From Macrothele yani (lineage: Eukaryota > Arthropoda > Arachnida > Araneae > Macrothelidae): DNA of 64,000 bases. How positions within the stretch are numbered: the first letter of the stretch is position 1; every line of letters begins with the position of its first letter. Shown one piece after another: positions 9,887-22,260 of the stretch. The notes beneath the pieces were generated by a model, which saw only the letters and a program-made list of their open reading frames with translations, was not told where the DNA came from and ran no database searches. The stretch covers positions 66,531,054-66,595,053 of the forward strand of contig CM077028.1 of assembly GCA_039090855.1 (NCBI GenBank), in the 5' to 3' direction. Made by a program: the position numbers and the translations under genes.

Positions 9887-12539
9887 TTAATCAATAGGCT
9901 TTACTTCAGCTGCACTTCAACACTGAAGAATTTGTAAACATCGAACATATGGAGTGGTTAACAGACGCATTTATTTAATATTACTGGTTTCATTTACCTA
10001 TCTTTGCTCTAAAAAAAAATTTTTTTTATAACTTCAGTGAGTTCCAAAGTTTATATCATATATTCAATGGAAACGAATTCACGATTGTTGATTCAAGTAT
10101 CTATTGAAGAAATAGAATGCATAGTTGTGTGACAGCCAGCAGACCTGGACAACAAAAGCATTAAAGGCTCAGTAAAATCATTTGTGAAGCACCAAATTTA
10201 GCCTAGTACATTCAAACAAGCCTGCACCTTGTTTTTACTGCAGAGTCGCTGTAAATTCTTTCAGCGATTGTTTTTCTCCAAACCTAATGCTTAAATAAAA
10301 TCAACCACATCCGCTGTAAATCTCAAAGCGAACATGAAACCGGTTACTGCTTGGTGTTTGATACAGCCAGAACGCTTAACAAATTTCACGAATCCTGCAT
10401 TTCCGATCTCAGATTTCAACCCCTTGAAGATTTTTAACTAATGATTTAAATTCCAGAATAACTTTTATTATTTTAATGCTAATTAATTAAAAGATTCGAT
10501 TTTGACTATACCATTAAAACCATTGTTTGCTGATTTTAAATTATTCTTAGTTAAACAAAGTATGTTTCTGCATAAAACGGGGATTTTATTAGTTCAAGTT
10601 CTGTTTTCTCAAACTAAACAACAAAAAAACTTCTTAAGTATTATTGCTTTGAACGTTTCAAACAAGCTTTAAATTTTTAATTCTCTACATGTCCAAGAAT
10701 ATGCGTTTTATTCGTTATAAAAATACTTTGTAAATCACTGAATAACCTCCAATTATGCGGAATAATTTTCATAATTCACAGAAAAATAATTGTTTCGCCC
10801 TTTGTAACAGGCTTCATTAGAGATCAAAAAGGAACATACATCTTTCCTACATTGTATACGTCTTTTACAATTTACAAACTTGCTGAAGCACTGGAGAATA
10901 TGACACAAACATATTTAATTTACATTCTTCAAATGTGCACTAATTAAGAAGGCACATTCATTTTTGTACTATATTGGTACACTTTGCATATAAAATACAT
11001 TAATACAAAAACGTTCACTTATATTAGATATATCTGTCATGCTATGCTAGAAATTCCAAAGATATTTATTCAATTAATTTGAATTCTGCAGTTTATTTTT
11101 GCTGTCACCAGAGCATTTGGAAACAATTCGCCAATTAGACAACGTGCCACTAAAAAGTACCAAATGAATCTACTAACAGAGGAATGTGACCTCCAAATAC
11201 TTTTCTTTTTCAAATGACGAGAATAAAAAAACTGATTACTCTACACTTCTATTCATATCCAGAAAGATCAAAAATTCAATTTAATTGCACTGACTGATTT
11301 TTAATTTCTTTGCGAAAACGGCGTGGCACTTGAAAAAACATTTATTTCATATTGGGAAACGAAAAATCGGAATTGCACCGGTAAGTTGCTTTAGATGTGA
11401 AAAGAGAAAAGTATTCAATTTTCTACCTAGAATTAAATTAATCTTATTATCCGATTTTGTACGATTGAAAAACTAAATAGTTCTGACAAACAATGGAATT
11501 ACCTTCTGAAATAAATTATTCGGGCGATAATGAAATGAATTAATGGTGTGGCCCAGTGGGAGATGAAAGTATACAACGAAATGCAAAACACCAAATTGAT
11601 CTAATTTACCGTCAGTTAGCCCTGTCTTAATGCGAAAGACGTATAAATCGCCCTTGTTTTATTTCTTCCGACGACTGATTTATTCAACGGCCTGAATGAA
11701 TTTTGAAACAGTCTTTCGAGAAAATGAAAGTAATACGATAAGCCAAATATCCAGCAAACTAGTGATTTTTTTTATGCAACTAAGTTTAAGAAAAAACACT
11801 CGCTCATGTTTCAGAGGTAATAATATACTGTTTCGCGGATGCTTTGAAGATATATTTGCTTTCCATTTATTAATTTGAATACACGTTTTTCTTTTCAGTT
11901 GATATTTTGAATACATTTGTACATTTAGTTTAAAACGGTTACCGTTATTACATACTAACAGACAAACGTGCTACAGCATTTTTATTTTTGCCTTATGAAA
12001 ATATTTATATCTTTAGTTTACCCCAGTGATAAGCATTCTTTTAAAGCACAAAATAATGCATAAGCTTTGAAAATAATGTGGTCTGGGAAACAGTTAAAAA
12101 GAACGGTGATAATATGTATTTTAGGAACCAAATATAAAGAGAGAAAATTTAGTTTTCTTTTTCTAGAAAATTTCAAATTTCCTGTTAAGTAACTGAAGTC
12201 TGAAAGTCATGTTCTTTTTTAATTTAAAAGAAGGTCTTATGTTCAAATAAAAGACCTGTGTCCAAGCATTAGTTGGCCTTTATCTACATATGAAAAGGTG
12301 ATTTGAATATGAATAACAGATTCGAGTGGTGTTAACATTAACGTAAGATAATTTGTTCTAACAGTTTCCAGCAACGTAAAAATCTAAAAACACCGGGGTT
12401 TTTTTTATCACAGCATGTATAGTATCACAGAGTCTTCAAATATTACCCGTTATACTACGATTAACATTAGTTCATACATTAAAATAACGGGATTTATAAA
12501 AACTATGATTAGACGTTTATGAATATATTTTTACTTCCA

Positions 12540-14404
12540 TTTGCACTTTAAAACAGAATGCACACAGCAGACTGTGAACATTCCAGAACAAAGAAGAAAA
12601 GAAAGATAAGAAATAAAATACCAAATATTCAAAAACTAACCACATACCAGTTTGTGTGTGAGTTTACGAATAAAAACAATGCAGTGTTAGCTCAAATACG
12701 CTCGATGAAAAACAAATTAAGAAATACATGGAACTCGAGCACTAACTGAAAGACCGTAGAATGTTACAATAGTGAACACCTCAAAAAAGGAAATACATCT
12801 ATCCGTATGCAAACAAAAGACATAATTAAGGAATATTATGGGATAACACAAAAGCTTCTACGTCAAACTGATAAATCTTAAAATATCATGCAATACAAAA
12901 ACCATTACTTCTAAAGGAAAATACGTAAAATGCTAGAAACAGTTTCTACTTAAAAAACACTGTAGTGAAAGATAAGATTAAGGAATATTATGCCGCATAA
13001 AAATTATTATAACTGAGTAAAAAACTGTAACATGTTAGCAACAGCTGCCATTTTAAAAGGAGGCTCTTGTCGACAACTAGATTGAAATGGAGAGACTAGT
13101 TATTATTATCAAAAGGAAAGACAGTAAAAGTACAGCAATTTTTACTTCCTTTAAATCCATATGTATGAATCTAAAAGCTCAATTAATGACCAAATTAAGG
13201 ATGTTATCGAAAAAACTAGATATTTCACGTAAAAAAGATAATAAAAAGTTAGCAACTCCAACAACCTAAAAAACTATTCAAACGCAGGACATAGCTAAGG
13301 AACGTTACACCACATACAAAAGTTGTTACACCAAAACGGAAAACCGTACGTCCGTAAGCAATTGTTACTACTTACAAATCAATACAAATTCAACAAAACA
13401 CCAGCCAACAATAACTTTTAATAGACGACTAGATCAGGGAACTTTATGAAATAAAAAGACTAGCGGCATTATATCAAAATGTTAAGCAACTCTTACAACG
13501 TATAAATCCACCATAGAATGAAATTCAGTGAAAGACTGAATTCAGGAAATGTTACAGAATCCAAAACTATTTCACCTGTTACGGATCATGAAAATTTAGC
13601 AATTCCAACAACCTACAAAGCACACACAATGCAAACTAATTTCTGTTATTCATACATGTGAAAAAGCTCAAGACAAGATTAAGGAATGTTATGCAACCTT
13701 TAAAATATTTAGCATATTAAAGATCATAAAAAGTTAGCAACTCCAGCTGCCTACAAAACAATTTAAACTCACATGGCAAAACTAAGGAGCACACAAAAGC
13801 TGTTACACCAAAATGGAAAATCCTACAACGTTAGCAATCGTTACTACCTACAAACAAATACAAACTCAAAAAAGTCAAGCCAACGATAATTCTCAATAGA
13901 TAACTAGATTAGGAAATTTCATGAACTGGAGAGACTAGTTATACAATATCAAAATGAAAGACAGTAAATGTTTAGCAACCTTTGGTATCTATAAATCCAT
14001 CATATAAAGAAGCTCAATGAAAGACAGAAGAAAGGAATGTTACATAATCCAAAAAATATTTTACTGTTAACGATCATGAAAATTTAACAGTTCCAACTAC
14101 CTACAAAGTACACATAATGCAAACTAAGTTCAGTTATTCATACATATAATGCAGCTCAAGACAGAATTGAGGAATGTTATGCAACTTTAAAAATATTTAA
14201 CCTAACTTTTTTTATCACAAAAAGTTAGCAACTCCAACTGCCTACAAAACAATGCAAATTCAATAAAAGGCAAAACCAAGGAACATTATACCACACAAAA
14301 GCTATTACACCAAAATGAAAAACTGTGTACAACATTAGCAATTGCAACTACCTACAAATCAATACAAATTGAGTGAAAGATAAACCAACAAAAGTTATCC
14401 TGCC

Positions 14405-14430
<26 letters not shown>
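12540..14430. repeat. AT-rich satellite with a higher-order period near 486 bp
   Basis: The landmark AAAAAGTTAGCAACTCCA recurs at 13243, 13728 and 14219 (spacings 485 and 491). Other landmarks keep the same spacing, such as GAGACTAGTTAT near 13934 against AAAGACTAGCGGC near 13453. A partial, more diverged unit begins near 12760. Within each unit are shorter related blocks (CAAATACAAA, GGAATGTTA). It looks like a small satellite array; open frames in it are chance. Confidence 0.7.

Positions 14431-14434
<4 letters not shown>
14405..14434 (+). repeat. A30 homopolymer
   Basis: An uninterrupted run of 30 A residues at the end of the 486-bp satellite. It could be a retroposon tail or slippage; no upstream retroposon body is evident. 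The remaining 14435-15740 shows no gene. Confidence 0.9.
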
Positions 14435-14435
<1 letters not shown>

Positions 14436-15741
14436 ACGGAGAAGAAAAACTATTACACCTAAATAGAAAAGCCTGCACACATGGGTGACGAAAAAAATAT
14501 ATTAATCTCTTACTATAAAACGGTCATATATTAGTAATTCTACTCGCAAAACGATTTATATTCATATAAACTCAATAGGAAACAAAATGAATATTGAAAA
14601 AAAAATTATACGTATAAATGAAAGATCGTGCAACACTATGCTGCCCAAAATCCATTGTTTGTTTTTTTAATGTAACACAAAAAAATGTTCAAAAAAATTT
14701 TTTTAAAATGGAACACAGCAAAATGTGCAACAAAATATACATTACATAATAACCTTAATGTACTTTGAATAATCGAAATGGAGATAAATGTCACTGCTTT
14801 AAAAAGGAAATACAAAATTAGCATGTCACAAAATTGAGGAATTTAGGATATGCAGTACATAATACAAATAGACCAAAAGTTAATAAAGCTTAATTCACTG
14901 AAATTCAGTGAAACAACGCACCACATTTGCTCACAGCTACAATATGACCAATGAATGCATATTGAGCAAAACAACAGAAGAGCTAAATTCAGGAATATTT
15001 TCAAAGTAATCAAAACTTACTGCGCGTTAAAGTGCAGATTCTGCTTACAGAAAATAGTGACTACATTATAATTCACTTTTGACAAAATAAAATGGGCACA
15101 AGAACGTTTTTATCATTTCGAAAAAGATCGAGTATGCAACATGACATAAAATATAAGAAAATCATTTAACATTTATCGGTGCATGTACATGAACGACAAA
15201 ATTCAGGATATACTGCTTATTAAAATAATCAAAATATTTTGTACGCTAATGACAGCGGTATATGCATTTAAGATAAAGCATTTTTCAACAGCAAATGAGC
15301 TTCGATACGAAGCAGAAAAACTGACAACTGGAAATTCATTCAGTACCTAATTATTAAACTTTGCTCAGGGTCTTACCAGGACGTTATACGCGCATGCGTA
15401 CACGGTGGTTCCCTGATATTTGGTTCTATTACAAGCAATGTCATCAAAAGGTAGGTAGCACACGCTATATAACTGCTACAATCTAGACGAATAACTGAAC
15501 TTAGGACTCCAGTATAAGTCATAAACAAATTGCGTTAGGTAAAACACACGCAATTGAACAGGAAAGGAACGGTTAACAGTAATTTCATCATCATAGTCGA
15601 TGATTTTGTGAACAAAGAAAGATGCATTTCTTTACCAAAATGAAATTCTTACTAAACAACGCAAATAAAGTTCGGACATGCACAAAATATCACAGTTTGG
15701 TTGATCAAATCCTATGTTTGTTTTTTGTTTTTTTTTAATGT

Positions 15742-15897
15742 TTACAAAAGGTGGAGGAATATACGATTGTTTCCTATCATGTGGTCCTGAAGCTCCATTA
15801 TAACTAAAACGGCCGCCATTCGGTTGGGAAATATGGCGAACCCTTTTTTTGCATTTTGGATGATTTCTTCTTTAATATAAATCTTTTCTTCTGGGAT
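15742..15897 (-). CDS. terminal exon of RRM protein (RNP1 half of the domain)
   Basis: The minus strand has a strong acceptor, a pyrimidine-rich TTTTTTCTTCTTTTTGCAG ending at 15898, followed by 51 codons and TAA. Entered in phase 0, as required by the donor at 42466, it reads I-P-E-E-K-I-Y-I-K-E-E-I, then K-K-G-F-A-I-F (RNP1) and A-V-L-V-I-M-E-L-Q-D-H-M (RRM helix 2), ending R-I-F-L-H-L-L. Joined to the exon at 42467-43401 it completes one RRM with 34 residues between VYIGNL and KGFAIF, a normal spacing. RRMs bind single-stranded RNA with the aromatic residues of RNP1 and RNP2. The protein ends just after the domain. The exon alone is small; the confidence comes from the phase match and the domain fit. 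Confidence 0.75.
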   Translation of the reverse strand: MPEEKIYIKEEIIQNAKKGFAIFPNRMAAVLVIMELQDHMIGNNRIFLHLL

Positions 15898-16072
15898 CTG
15901 CAAAAAGAAGAAAAAAGTTTTTACTTTACAATTACAGGAATAGTTTCTTTGGTTCTGTACAATTCAAAACAAAACTATTACGTGATATATGAATGATACA
16001 GTATTTCATTAACCACAAATGAAATGCGGTACAAAGCATAAAAAACTTGCGACTGAATGTTGTCATGATATA

Positions 16073-17306
16073 CACTGAAGAGCAATTGAATTAGAGATAC
16101 TTGTCTAGTAACGTGTTACGTGAAGCACCACCTTTCACCTTGATGACGGCGGCGATTCGTCTCGTCATTGACTCGACAAGACACCGGAAGCGTTGGAAAG
16201 CTATACGGATCCACGACCCCTTAAGAAGCTCCCACAGTTCACGAAGATTTGATGGAGGGGGAGGGGGTCAGAACCTCGAACATCTCCCTCGGTGGCATCC
16301 CAGATATGCTCAATGGGATTGCGGTCAGGTGACCTAGCTGGCCAAGGAAGCGAGGTCACGTCGGTGGAGTGTTCATCCAACCATGCGGATACAGTTTGGG
16401 ACCGATGGCACGGTGCATTGTCTTGTTGCAGGATGAGGTCCCCAGTGGGATGTTGAAGACGCACAAACGGGAGCAAATGGTCGTCCAGGATATCTCGGTA
16501 ATGTTGACCTGTGAGGGACGATGTCACACGTACCAGGGGTCCCATTTCAGTCCACGTAAACAGTCACCAAACGAGAATGACACCCCCACCAGCTTGAAGA
16601 ATACCCTGCTGGCAAGAAGGATCCATCGCTTCACGTGGTTTGCGCCGTACTCGTATCCTGCCATCCGCATGTAACAACGTGAATCTCGACTCATCAGTCC
16701 AGGCAACATTTTTCCACATGTCTAGGGTCCAGTGGCGATGTTCCCGCACCCATGCTAATCTTTGCACCCTGTGATGTGCGGTCAGCAGCGCTACCCTCGT
16801 GGGACGATGGCTTTTGTACCCCATATAGCGAGGAGATGGTTCTGGATGGTGTGGCTGCTTATACGTTTTTGTGCACCAGCGTTAGATTGCCGAGTGATTT
16901 CTTGCACTGTGACCCGTCTATCCGCTGTTACAATGCAAGCTAGCCGACGATGATCCCGCTCATCCACACGCTGTTGTCTACGGCAGTTGGCCCTTACAGG
17001 GATCGTTTTACCGGATTCGATGTACTCACGGTGCAACCGTGTCACAGTGGCTCGTGAAAATCCCAGTGCCTGCACGACTTCCGAGATGGAGTTACCCATT
17101 CGTCGGGCCCCGACAATTTTCCAACGATCAAATGTGCTTAGATCCTTCGTCTTACCCATACTGCGTCCGACCTTTACTGATTCCCGTCGCATCACTCCTT
17201 ATAATGTCGGATCGCTGCATACGTCATGTCGTTTCCGTTTACAGGGCCGCCCACAGCGCCACATTTGCATAACGCCAGCTGTTTCTAATTCAATTGCTCT
17301 TCAGTG
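16073..17306 (-). mobile_element. Tc1-like element, family alpha, copy 2 (near full length, decayed)
   Basis: TIRs start CACTGAAGAGCAATTGAAT (16073) and end CTTCAGTG (17306), with TA on each side. The minus strand has an N-terminal HTH open from about 17195 (F-D-R-W-K-I-V-G-A-R-R-M-G, then G-F-S-R-A-T-V-T-R-L), a catalytic block W-T-D-E-S-R-F-T-L (about 16700), Q-Q-D-N-A-P-C-H-R (about 16425) and N-P-I-E-H-I-W-D (about 16300). The Q-D-N to P-I-E spacing fits DD34E. At least two frameshifts separate the parts. It sits only about 175 bp upstream of the acceptor of the RRM gene's last exon. Its right-hand TA is also the left-hand TA of the next element. Confidence 0.92.
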
Positions 17307-17308
17307 TA

Positions 17309-18762
17309 CACTGAAGTGCCAGAAAAACTGACACACCCGTCTAATATTTGGTAGGTCCCGCACGGCAGCGCAGGGCTGCATAAATACGACAGGGCGTTTT
17401 TCTTTTTTTTTTTTTTTTTTTTTATTAGAAGTTTAACGACCACCGTGGGTAACTCAATAGGCTATAAGCAGTCGCCCGTCCCTAATTTAGGGTCACTGGT
17501 TCCAGGAAAGAGAGAGAGAGCCAGTGCCGTAAGACAAACACAACATCCATGTCTCACCGGGATTCGAACTCGGCCCTTTTTGGACGAATGATCAGAGGCC
17601 ATAGCTTAGACCACTGCGCCACCGGGGCGGCGACGGGGCGTGGACTCCACAAGCATCTGGAAATATGCTGTAGGAAAATCACACCATACTTCCTGCAGAG
17701 CGTTCCACAATTCGGATGTATTCCGAGGTCTCGGATTCCTGTGTTCGGTAGCGCGTTGCATGGAATCCCAAATGTGTTCTATCACGTTGACTTGGGTGGG
17801 AATGGCAACACCGCAAACACAAATGAATGCTCCTCTAACCACAATGTGGCGTGCCAAAATTTGTGTGGAGGTGCATTGTCTTGTTGGAACAGGCTCAACC
17901 CATCAGCATGAATGCAGGACATGAACGGGTGTACCTCGTCAGAAAGGATGCGTACATAGCGTTGGCCGGTCAAAGATGTTTGTAGACGTACCAGGGGTTC
18001 CAGTGAAGTCCAGCTAAACAGACCCCCATACCATTACGGACCCCCACCAGCCGGTACAGTTCCCTGTTGACAGGCGGGATCCATATCTTTATGGGGTTTG
18101 CGCTCACACGAATCGTTCCATCTGCCCGATACAGTTGTAAACGCGATTCGTCAGACCAGGCTACTTGTTTCCAGTCATCAAGTGTCCAGTGCCGGTGTTG
18201 CTGTGCCCAAGCGAGGCGCATAGCTCTGTGTCGTGCACCCATCAAGGGGACTCGAGTTGGGCGTCGGCTCCCAAAGCCCATTTCGTGAAGGGTACGTTAC
18301 ACAATCCGGACGCTGATGATTGTTGAGGTTCCAGCATTGAATTCCGATGATACCTGCAACAGTGTTGCACGCCTATCGCGTGAAACGATTCTTGACAGCA
18401 GACGATGGTCACGTTCACCCAATGTCTTTTTACGGCCACACTGGTATCGTAGGTTGGAGATTTTTCCGGAATTCTTGTAGTCACGGTAACACCCTTGCAA
18501 TGGTCGTCCGTGAAAATTCCTACTTCGTTTCTACCTCCAAAATACTATGGCCCATCTCACGAGCGCCAACTATGACACCGCGTTGAAAATCGCTTAAATC
18601 GTTATTACTTGTCATTCTCATGCCGAAAACAGCTCTGACAGCTGGCAAGGATGTGTATCACTTTATATACGCACTGGCGGACGCAACCGAGTACGCGCAT
18701 AGGTGACGTTGCTATATATTTTGCAAAAGATCGTCTGTACCATTTTTTCTGGCACTTTAGTG
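17309..18762 (-). mobile_element. second Tc1-like element, abutting the first, with a SINE inside
   Basis: TIRs CACTGAAGTGCCAGAAAAA (17309) and TTTTTCTGGCACTTTAGTG (ending 18762) are flanked by TA. Minus-strand transposase blocks: an HTH near 18300-18500, W-S-D-E-S-R-L-Q-L near 18150, Q-Q-D-N-A-P-P-H near 17885, and V-I-E-H-I-W-D-S near 17780. Frames are broken. Without the SINE (17398-17631) and one 10-bp duplication the element is about 1210 bp, a normal Tc1 size. Confidence 0.9.
17398..17631 (-). mobile_element. tRNA-derived SINE family 1 inserted in a Tc1
   Basis: Near-perfect 10-bp target duplication: GACAGGGCGT (17388-17397) and GACGGGGCGT (17632-17641). On the minus strand the head is tRNA-like, with an A-box-like TGGCGCAGTGGTCTAAGC and a B-box-like GAGTTCGAATCCCG. 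The body is shared with 37102-37316. The low-coordinate end is an A-rich tail (T run on the plus strand at 17400-17424). Confidence 0.88.
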
Positions 18763-18884
18763 TATATACACAGCTAATCATTAAACTACGCTCGCATTTT
18801 TACTAGCACGTTGTAAGCGCATTATGTATACGATGCCTCCCTAATACAGTATTCGGTTCTCTATTGGATTTATTTAAATCGCTA

Positions 18885-19180
18885 TATGCGCTGTGTGGGA
18901 GGCGGGTGTTTGTGACGGGTGTTCGAATCCTAGTCCTGTCGGTCATCCAGACTGCGGGTTTTCCGGGGGTTTCCGTAGGCTCCCTGTGGTTGGGGACGCG
19001 AATACGTAGGGGGTTCCCTGTGAATTCGGCCCCGGACGACATTGGTTCTTTCCCCGTATGCAGCAGAGAAACGGCAAGCCGGCTACATTAATTTGCCAGT
19101 AACCCTCTCGGGCTCACTGTCGTTTTGCGGGGCTCAACCCGACATGGGCGGACGAGATAGATGGATGGATGGATTGGTTT
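18885..19180 (+). repeat. SINE-like repeat with B box and TGGA microsatellite
   Basis: The plus strand contains a B-box-like TGTTCGAATCCTAGTCC followed by GGTCATCCAGACTGCGGGT and TTTCCGGGGGTTTCCGTAGG. This layout resembles tRNA-derived arthropod SINEs with a GGTCATCC..GGTTTTCC..GGTTTCC body. It ends near GATGGATGGATGGATTGG. The A-box end is weak, so the 5' limit is uncertain. Confidence 0.55.
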
Positions 19181-19189
19181 CATGTCGGC

Positions 19190-20260
19190 CACTGTTTGGT
19201 TTCATGCTGGTTACTGAATTAGAAACTTATAATCAATGTCGAGTTGGACCTCCTTTAGTCCATATCACAGCAAGCGTGTTTGACATAGCAACGTGTTGGA
19301 GTGCATCTACGTCTACAGTATACCAGGCGTTCACCAGACAGTCCTTTAACTGGCGCAGATTTGACGGGAGAGGTCTTATGCTCCCGGATTTGTTGTTCTA
19401 ACATGTCCCATACATTCTCAACGGGGGACAGATCTGGGTTTTGTGGTGTCCAGGAAACATGACAGAAGTCACTGTCATACTCGCTGAAATAATGCTGATC
19501 GCATCTTGCTCGATAGACATTGTCGTCCATGAAACAGCCGTTCCCCTGCTGGATAAAAAGTTAACATTGCACGATGGCCTTGATCGGCAAGAATGTTCAG
19601 ATAATCCTTAGAAGACCCCATCCTTCCAGCAATATCAGGGGAACCGTTCCGTACCAAACAGAACGTGCCCCACGACTACACCTCCAGAATGTTGAGTTTT
19701 GTTTACAAGTCAGACTGGGCCCATTGCTTCATGGGGTTTTTGCCAAACTCTCTGCCTAACGCGGGTACAGAACAAGGTGTACTACGAATCTTCGGGTCAC
19801 ATGACATTTTTCCAGTCTTGAACCATGCTGTTCTCAACAACACTGTAGACACACTTTCCGGTTCTTCGCAGAAATCAGCGGTTTCCGTACAGGCATGCAA
19901 CTGCCAATACCGATCACCTTTCATTCCCAGCGCACAGTTCAGGGTCAGGAACAGTCTTCGTTGAATGCTTCGGTCAATTGCTGCACACAGGAAGTCATGT
20001 TTCTTCGCACCAGCCTTCTCAGACGTCGGCATCTTGTTCCTGACAGATTGTCGGTGCGTCACTGAAACGCCTCTTAGAGAAGTGAAGTGGGCTATTTTTC
20101 CACTTATAAAAGATCCGGGATATTTCGTGTTTTGAGAAACCAGTCAGCTCTCTTGTTTTAAAAACGTGACTCCAGCCAGACGGGCACCCACAATAAGCCG
20201 TTAATCGAACTCTGAAAGACCCGCTGGTTTTCGCACTGTGATCCGCACTATTGACGATTA
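19190..20260 (-). pseudogene. Tc1-like transposase relic
   Basis: Minus-strand pieces in order: a decayed HTH region (20260-20000), a middle region (19703-20062), and M-D-D-N-V-Y-R-A-R (second Asp) followed by N-P-D-L-S-P-V-E-N-V-W-D (Glu) at about 19390-19530. Several stops and frameshifts are present. TIR ends were not located with confidence. Confidence 0.7.
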
Positions 20261-20459
20261 CTACCGAGAAGCTATTGTAAATAACTGTCCAGATCACGTG
20301 ATGACCCACGTGACCCCGTATTTTGTATAAACGATGCGTGGCATTTATGTACACTTCCATACAGGTTTCAAATTCAGTGCAAGCATTACGTGAACAGTGC
20401 AAATTAGTTACGTTAGTAATTTTTCTTGCCGTTGCAACACTGCCGTAATTAGTGCATAT

Positions 20460-21010
20460 TGAAAGGGATGCCAGTTACAGCCACAGTCCCTAAACAAGTT
20501 CTCTTTCTTCAAGGACTGCCCGTTTACAAACGTATGAAACACTTCGAACGCAGCAAGCGATGTCGCTTTGGGGCCAATGTGTGGAGAGAACGCCCTAATG
20601 TAAAAACGCTGCTATCGATAGTCCGGAAGCACTTGTCTCTAAGGGGATCTTTCATTTCCCGGAACAAGTCGAAATCGCACGAACTCGTGTCCGACGAATA
20701 TGGTGGATGTTCCAAAATTTCCCGGCGCCAATTTCTCAAGAATGCTCCAGCCTCTTCGTCAAAACGCTGCACACGGCCTAACGTGCAATGCTGACAAGAA
20801 TTGAGGGACTTAGGCACTCAATTCTTGACATATCCATCGACGATCCTGCTCCAGTAGTCCCTTTGAAAACTTGGTGTTCTCTCTTCCACGAGGAAAAGCA
20901 ACCACCTATTGAACGACGGTAATCGCAATACATCATCGCCTTCCCGTGGTCCTTTGCAGCACTGACGAGAATTTGATTGTCGCGGGGCCTGAATTTTGAT
21001 AAAGCTTCGT
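20460..21010 (-). pseudogene. mariner-type transposase C-terminal relic
   Basis: The minus strand over 20524-20817 reads E-I-L-E-H-P-P-Y-S-S-D-T-S-S-C-D-F-D-L-F and later R-T-I-D-S-S-V-F-T-L-G-R-S-L. This matches the third catalytic Asp block (HPPYSPD..P.D..LF) of mariner transposases. Further upstream (20820-21010) another diverged stretch reads M-M-Y-C-D-Y-R-R-S-I, probably the preceding F-D/W-D..G block. Frames are broken. Confidence 0.65.
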
Positions 21011-21394
21011 TGCTCTTAGCGAGTGAACATCATTATTTAAGATGGTTGCACAAAACCTTGCGCATTTCGCCACTGTTGAAGCAATACCGTCAACAAAACA
21101 GGTGAAAACAAGAATTTTTCGGTGACGAAGATTGAAATTGTTCTAACCGACTAAGGTACAACGAGGGAATGTGTCGCTGTAGATTTGTCGTCTTGACACG
21201 TGCTACATCTCTGTACTACGTCACATCATCTCCCTCTTAATTTTCTTTCTTCCCTTTTTTTTTTTTTCTTTTTTGGAAACGAAGAAGGAACCTTTCATTA
21301 ATTCCAGACGATGTGTGGAATGAACATCACACATTTCTCGAGGAACCCAGCGGCCAGCAGATCCATTTTTACCTTCGGGCGCCAATGTGAAAAT

Positions 21395-21512
21395 ACAAAT
21401 ATGTGAGTGACGCCGATCGAATATGTGAGTGAAGCCGATCGAATACGCGTCTCCTCGCTCCGGAGTGGGTTGCTCTAACCAACAAAGCTACACCGACGGA
21501 ATTTGTCGTCTT
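21395..21512 (-). repeat. tRNA-like SINE head, family 3 (TCCGGA loop), decayed
   Basis: The minus strand has GTGTAGCTTTGTTGGTTAGA, then CCACTCCGGAGCG and an A-T-T-C-G-A-T B-box-like segment, matching the tRNA-like units at 27900, 58120 and 58540. The motif TTGTCGTCTTGACACGTGCT on the plus strand occurs both at about 21186 and 21505, indicating a local duplication around it. Nothing else is seen from 21010 to 21395. Confidence 0.5.
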
Positions 21513-22075
21513 GACACGTGCTTCATCTCTGCAGTACGTCACACACATACCTACACCAGGGGTTACACGGAGCACTGGGTAGTAACACACTTGAAAAGTT
21601 TGACCGATTTCGTCCTAATCGCGAATTTCTAGGGGAGTTGCGGTGCAAGCAAAAAACGATCCCCGCAGTACTTCATGAAAATGAAGATCGTCATTAGGTA
21701 AGGCAGTATAAGGCTACAATGGCGCATGTGTTCGTATAGTGCTTACCACAGACTACTTAGACACTGGTATTGAGTGCAATATTGTTGAAACACATCTAAT
21801 CCACGGAAAATTATCTGGAAAAGATGAGATGGGATGTTATCGTTCATTAAGTCAAGGTGGGAATGATACGGTAAGACTACGACACCGAGAAGTGATTCTT
21901 TGTTACACAAAGGTAGAAGCAGGCAGATTTGGTCACTTTAAATTTACAAAGGGGCTTATCGTATCATCCAAAAGAGGAAAGTAAGTGAACGTGCTGAACT
22001 AGGTCTCCCTGAAAAAGAAAGTTGTCACTGTGAAACCTAACTTCTGTGTCATATTTAAAGAGGTTTTTTTTTCTC
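21513..22075. other. no gene seen
   Basis: Unique-looking sequence. The plus frame over 21739-21984 has no recognisable motif and no splice support, so I do not call it coding. Confidence 0.4.
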
Positions 22076-22079
22076 GAAT

Positions 22080-22260
22080 TTTCAATCCCTCTATGAGAAC
22101 CTAACGCTATAAGGAGTGTCACGCACCTAATTTGGGGCCACTGCTTCTAGTGAATGGATCAAACCAGCGACGAAAGACGAACACACTGTTTATGTCACAT
22201 CCGAAACTCGAACCTGGATGATTTTCCCCAGCCTCTGAAAACTCCTCCGACATAATTTTA
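22080..22260 (-). repeat. tRNA-derived SINE family 1, degraded copy
   Basis: The minus strand retains ACTCGAACC-type B-box remnants (plus ACTCGAACCTGGATG at about 22205), a GTGTTCGTCTTTCG block and CAGTGGCCCCAAATTAGG, in the order of the intact copy at 37102-37316. Confidence 0.55.

Larger units (their letters stand above)
7840..15741 (-). other. proposed long 3' UTR of the RRM gene
   Basis: This span follows the stop codon at 15742-15744 on the minus strand. It is AT-rich, has no splice-bounded coding exon and few transposons compared with the flanking introns. At its far end two AATAAA hexamers occur on the minus strand (7885-7890 and 7865-7870). They are followed within about 20-60 nt by a G/T-rich stretch (complement of 7803-7850) that contains TTGTTCTTGTGTTTTTT and TGTGTGTG, the usual layout of a cleavage and polyadenylation site. 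An earlier site is possible. It holds the 73-bp repeats, the TTAA element and the 486-bp satellite listed separately; 9890-12540 is otherwise plain AT-rich sequence. Confidence 0.45.
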
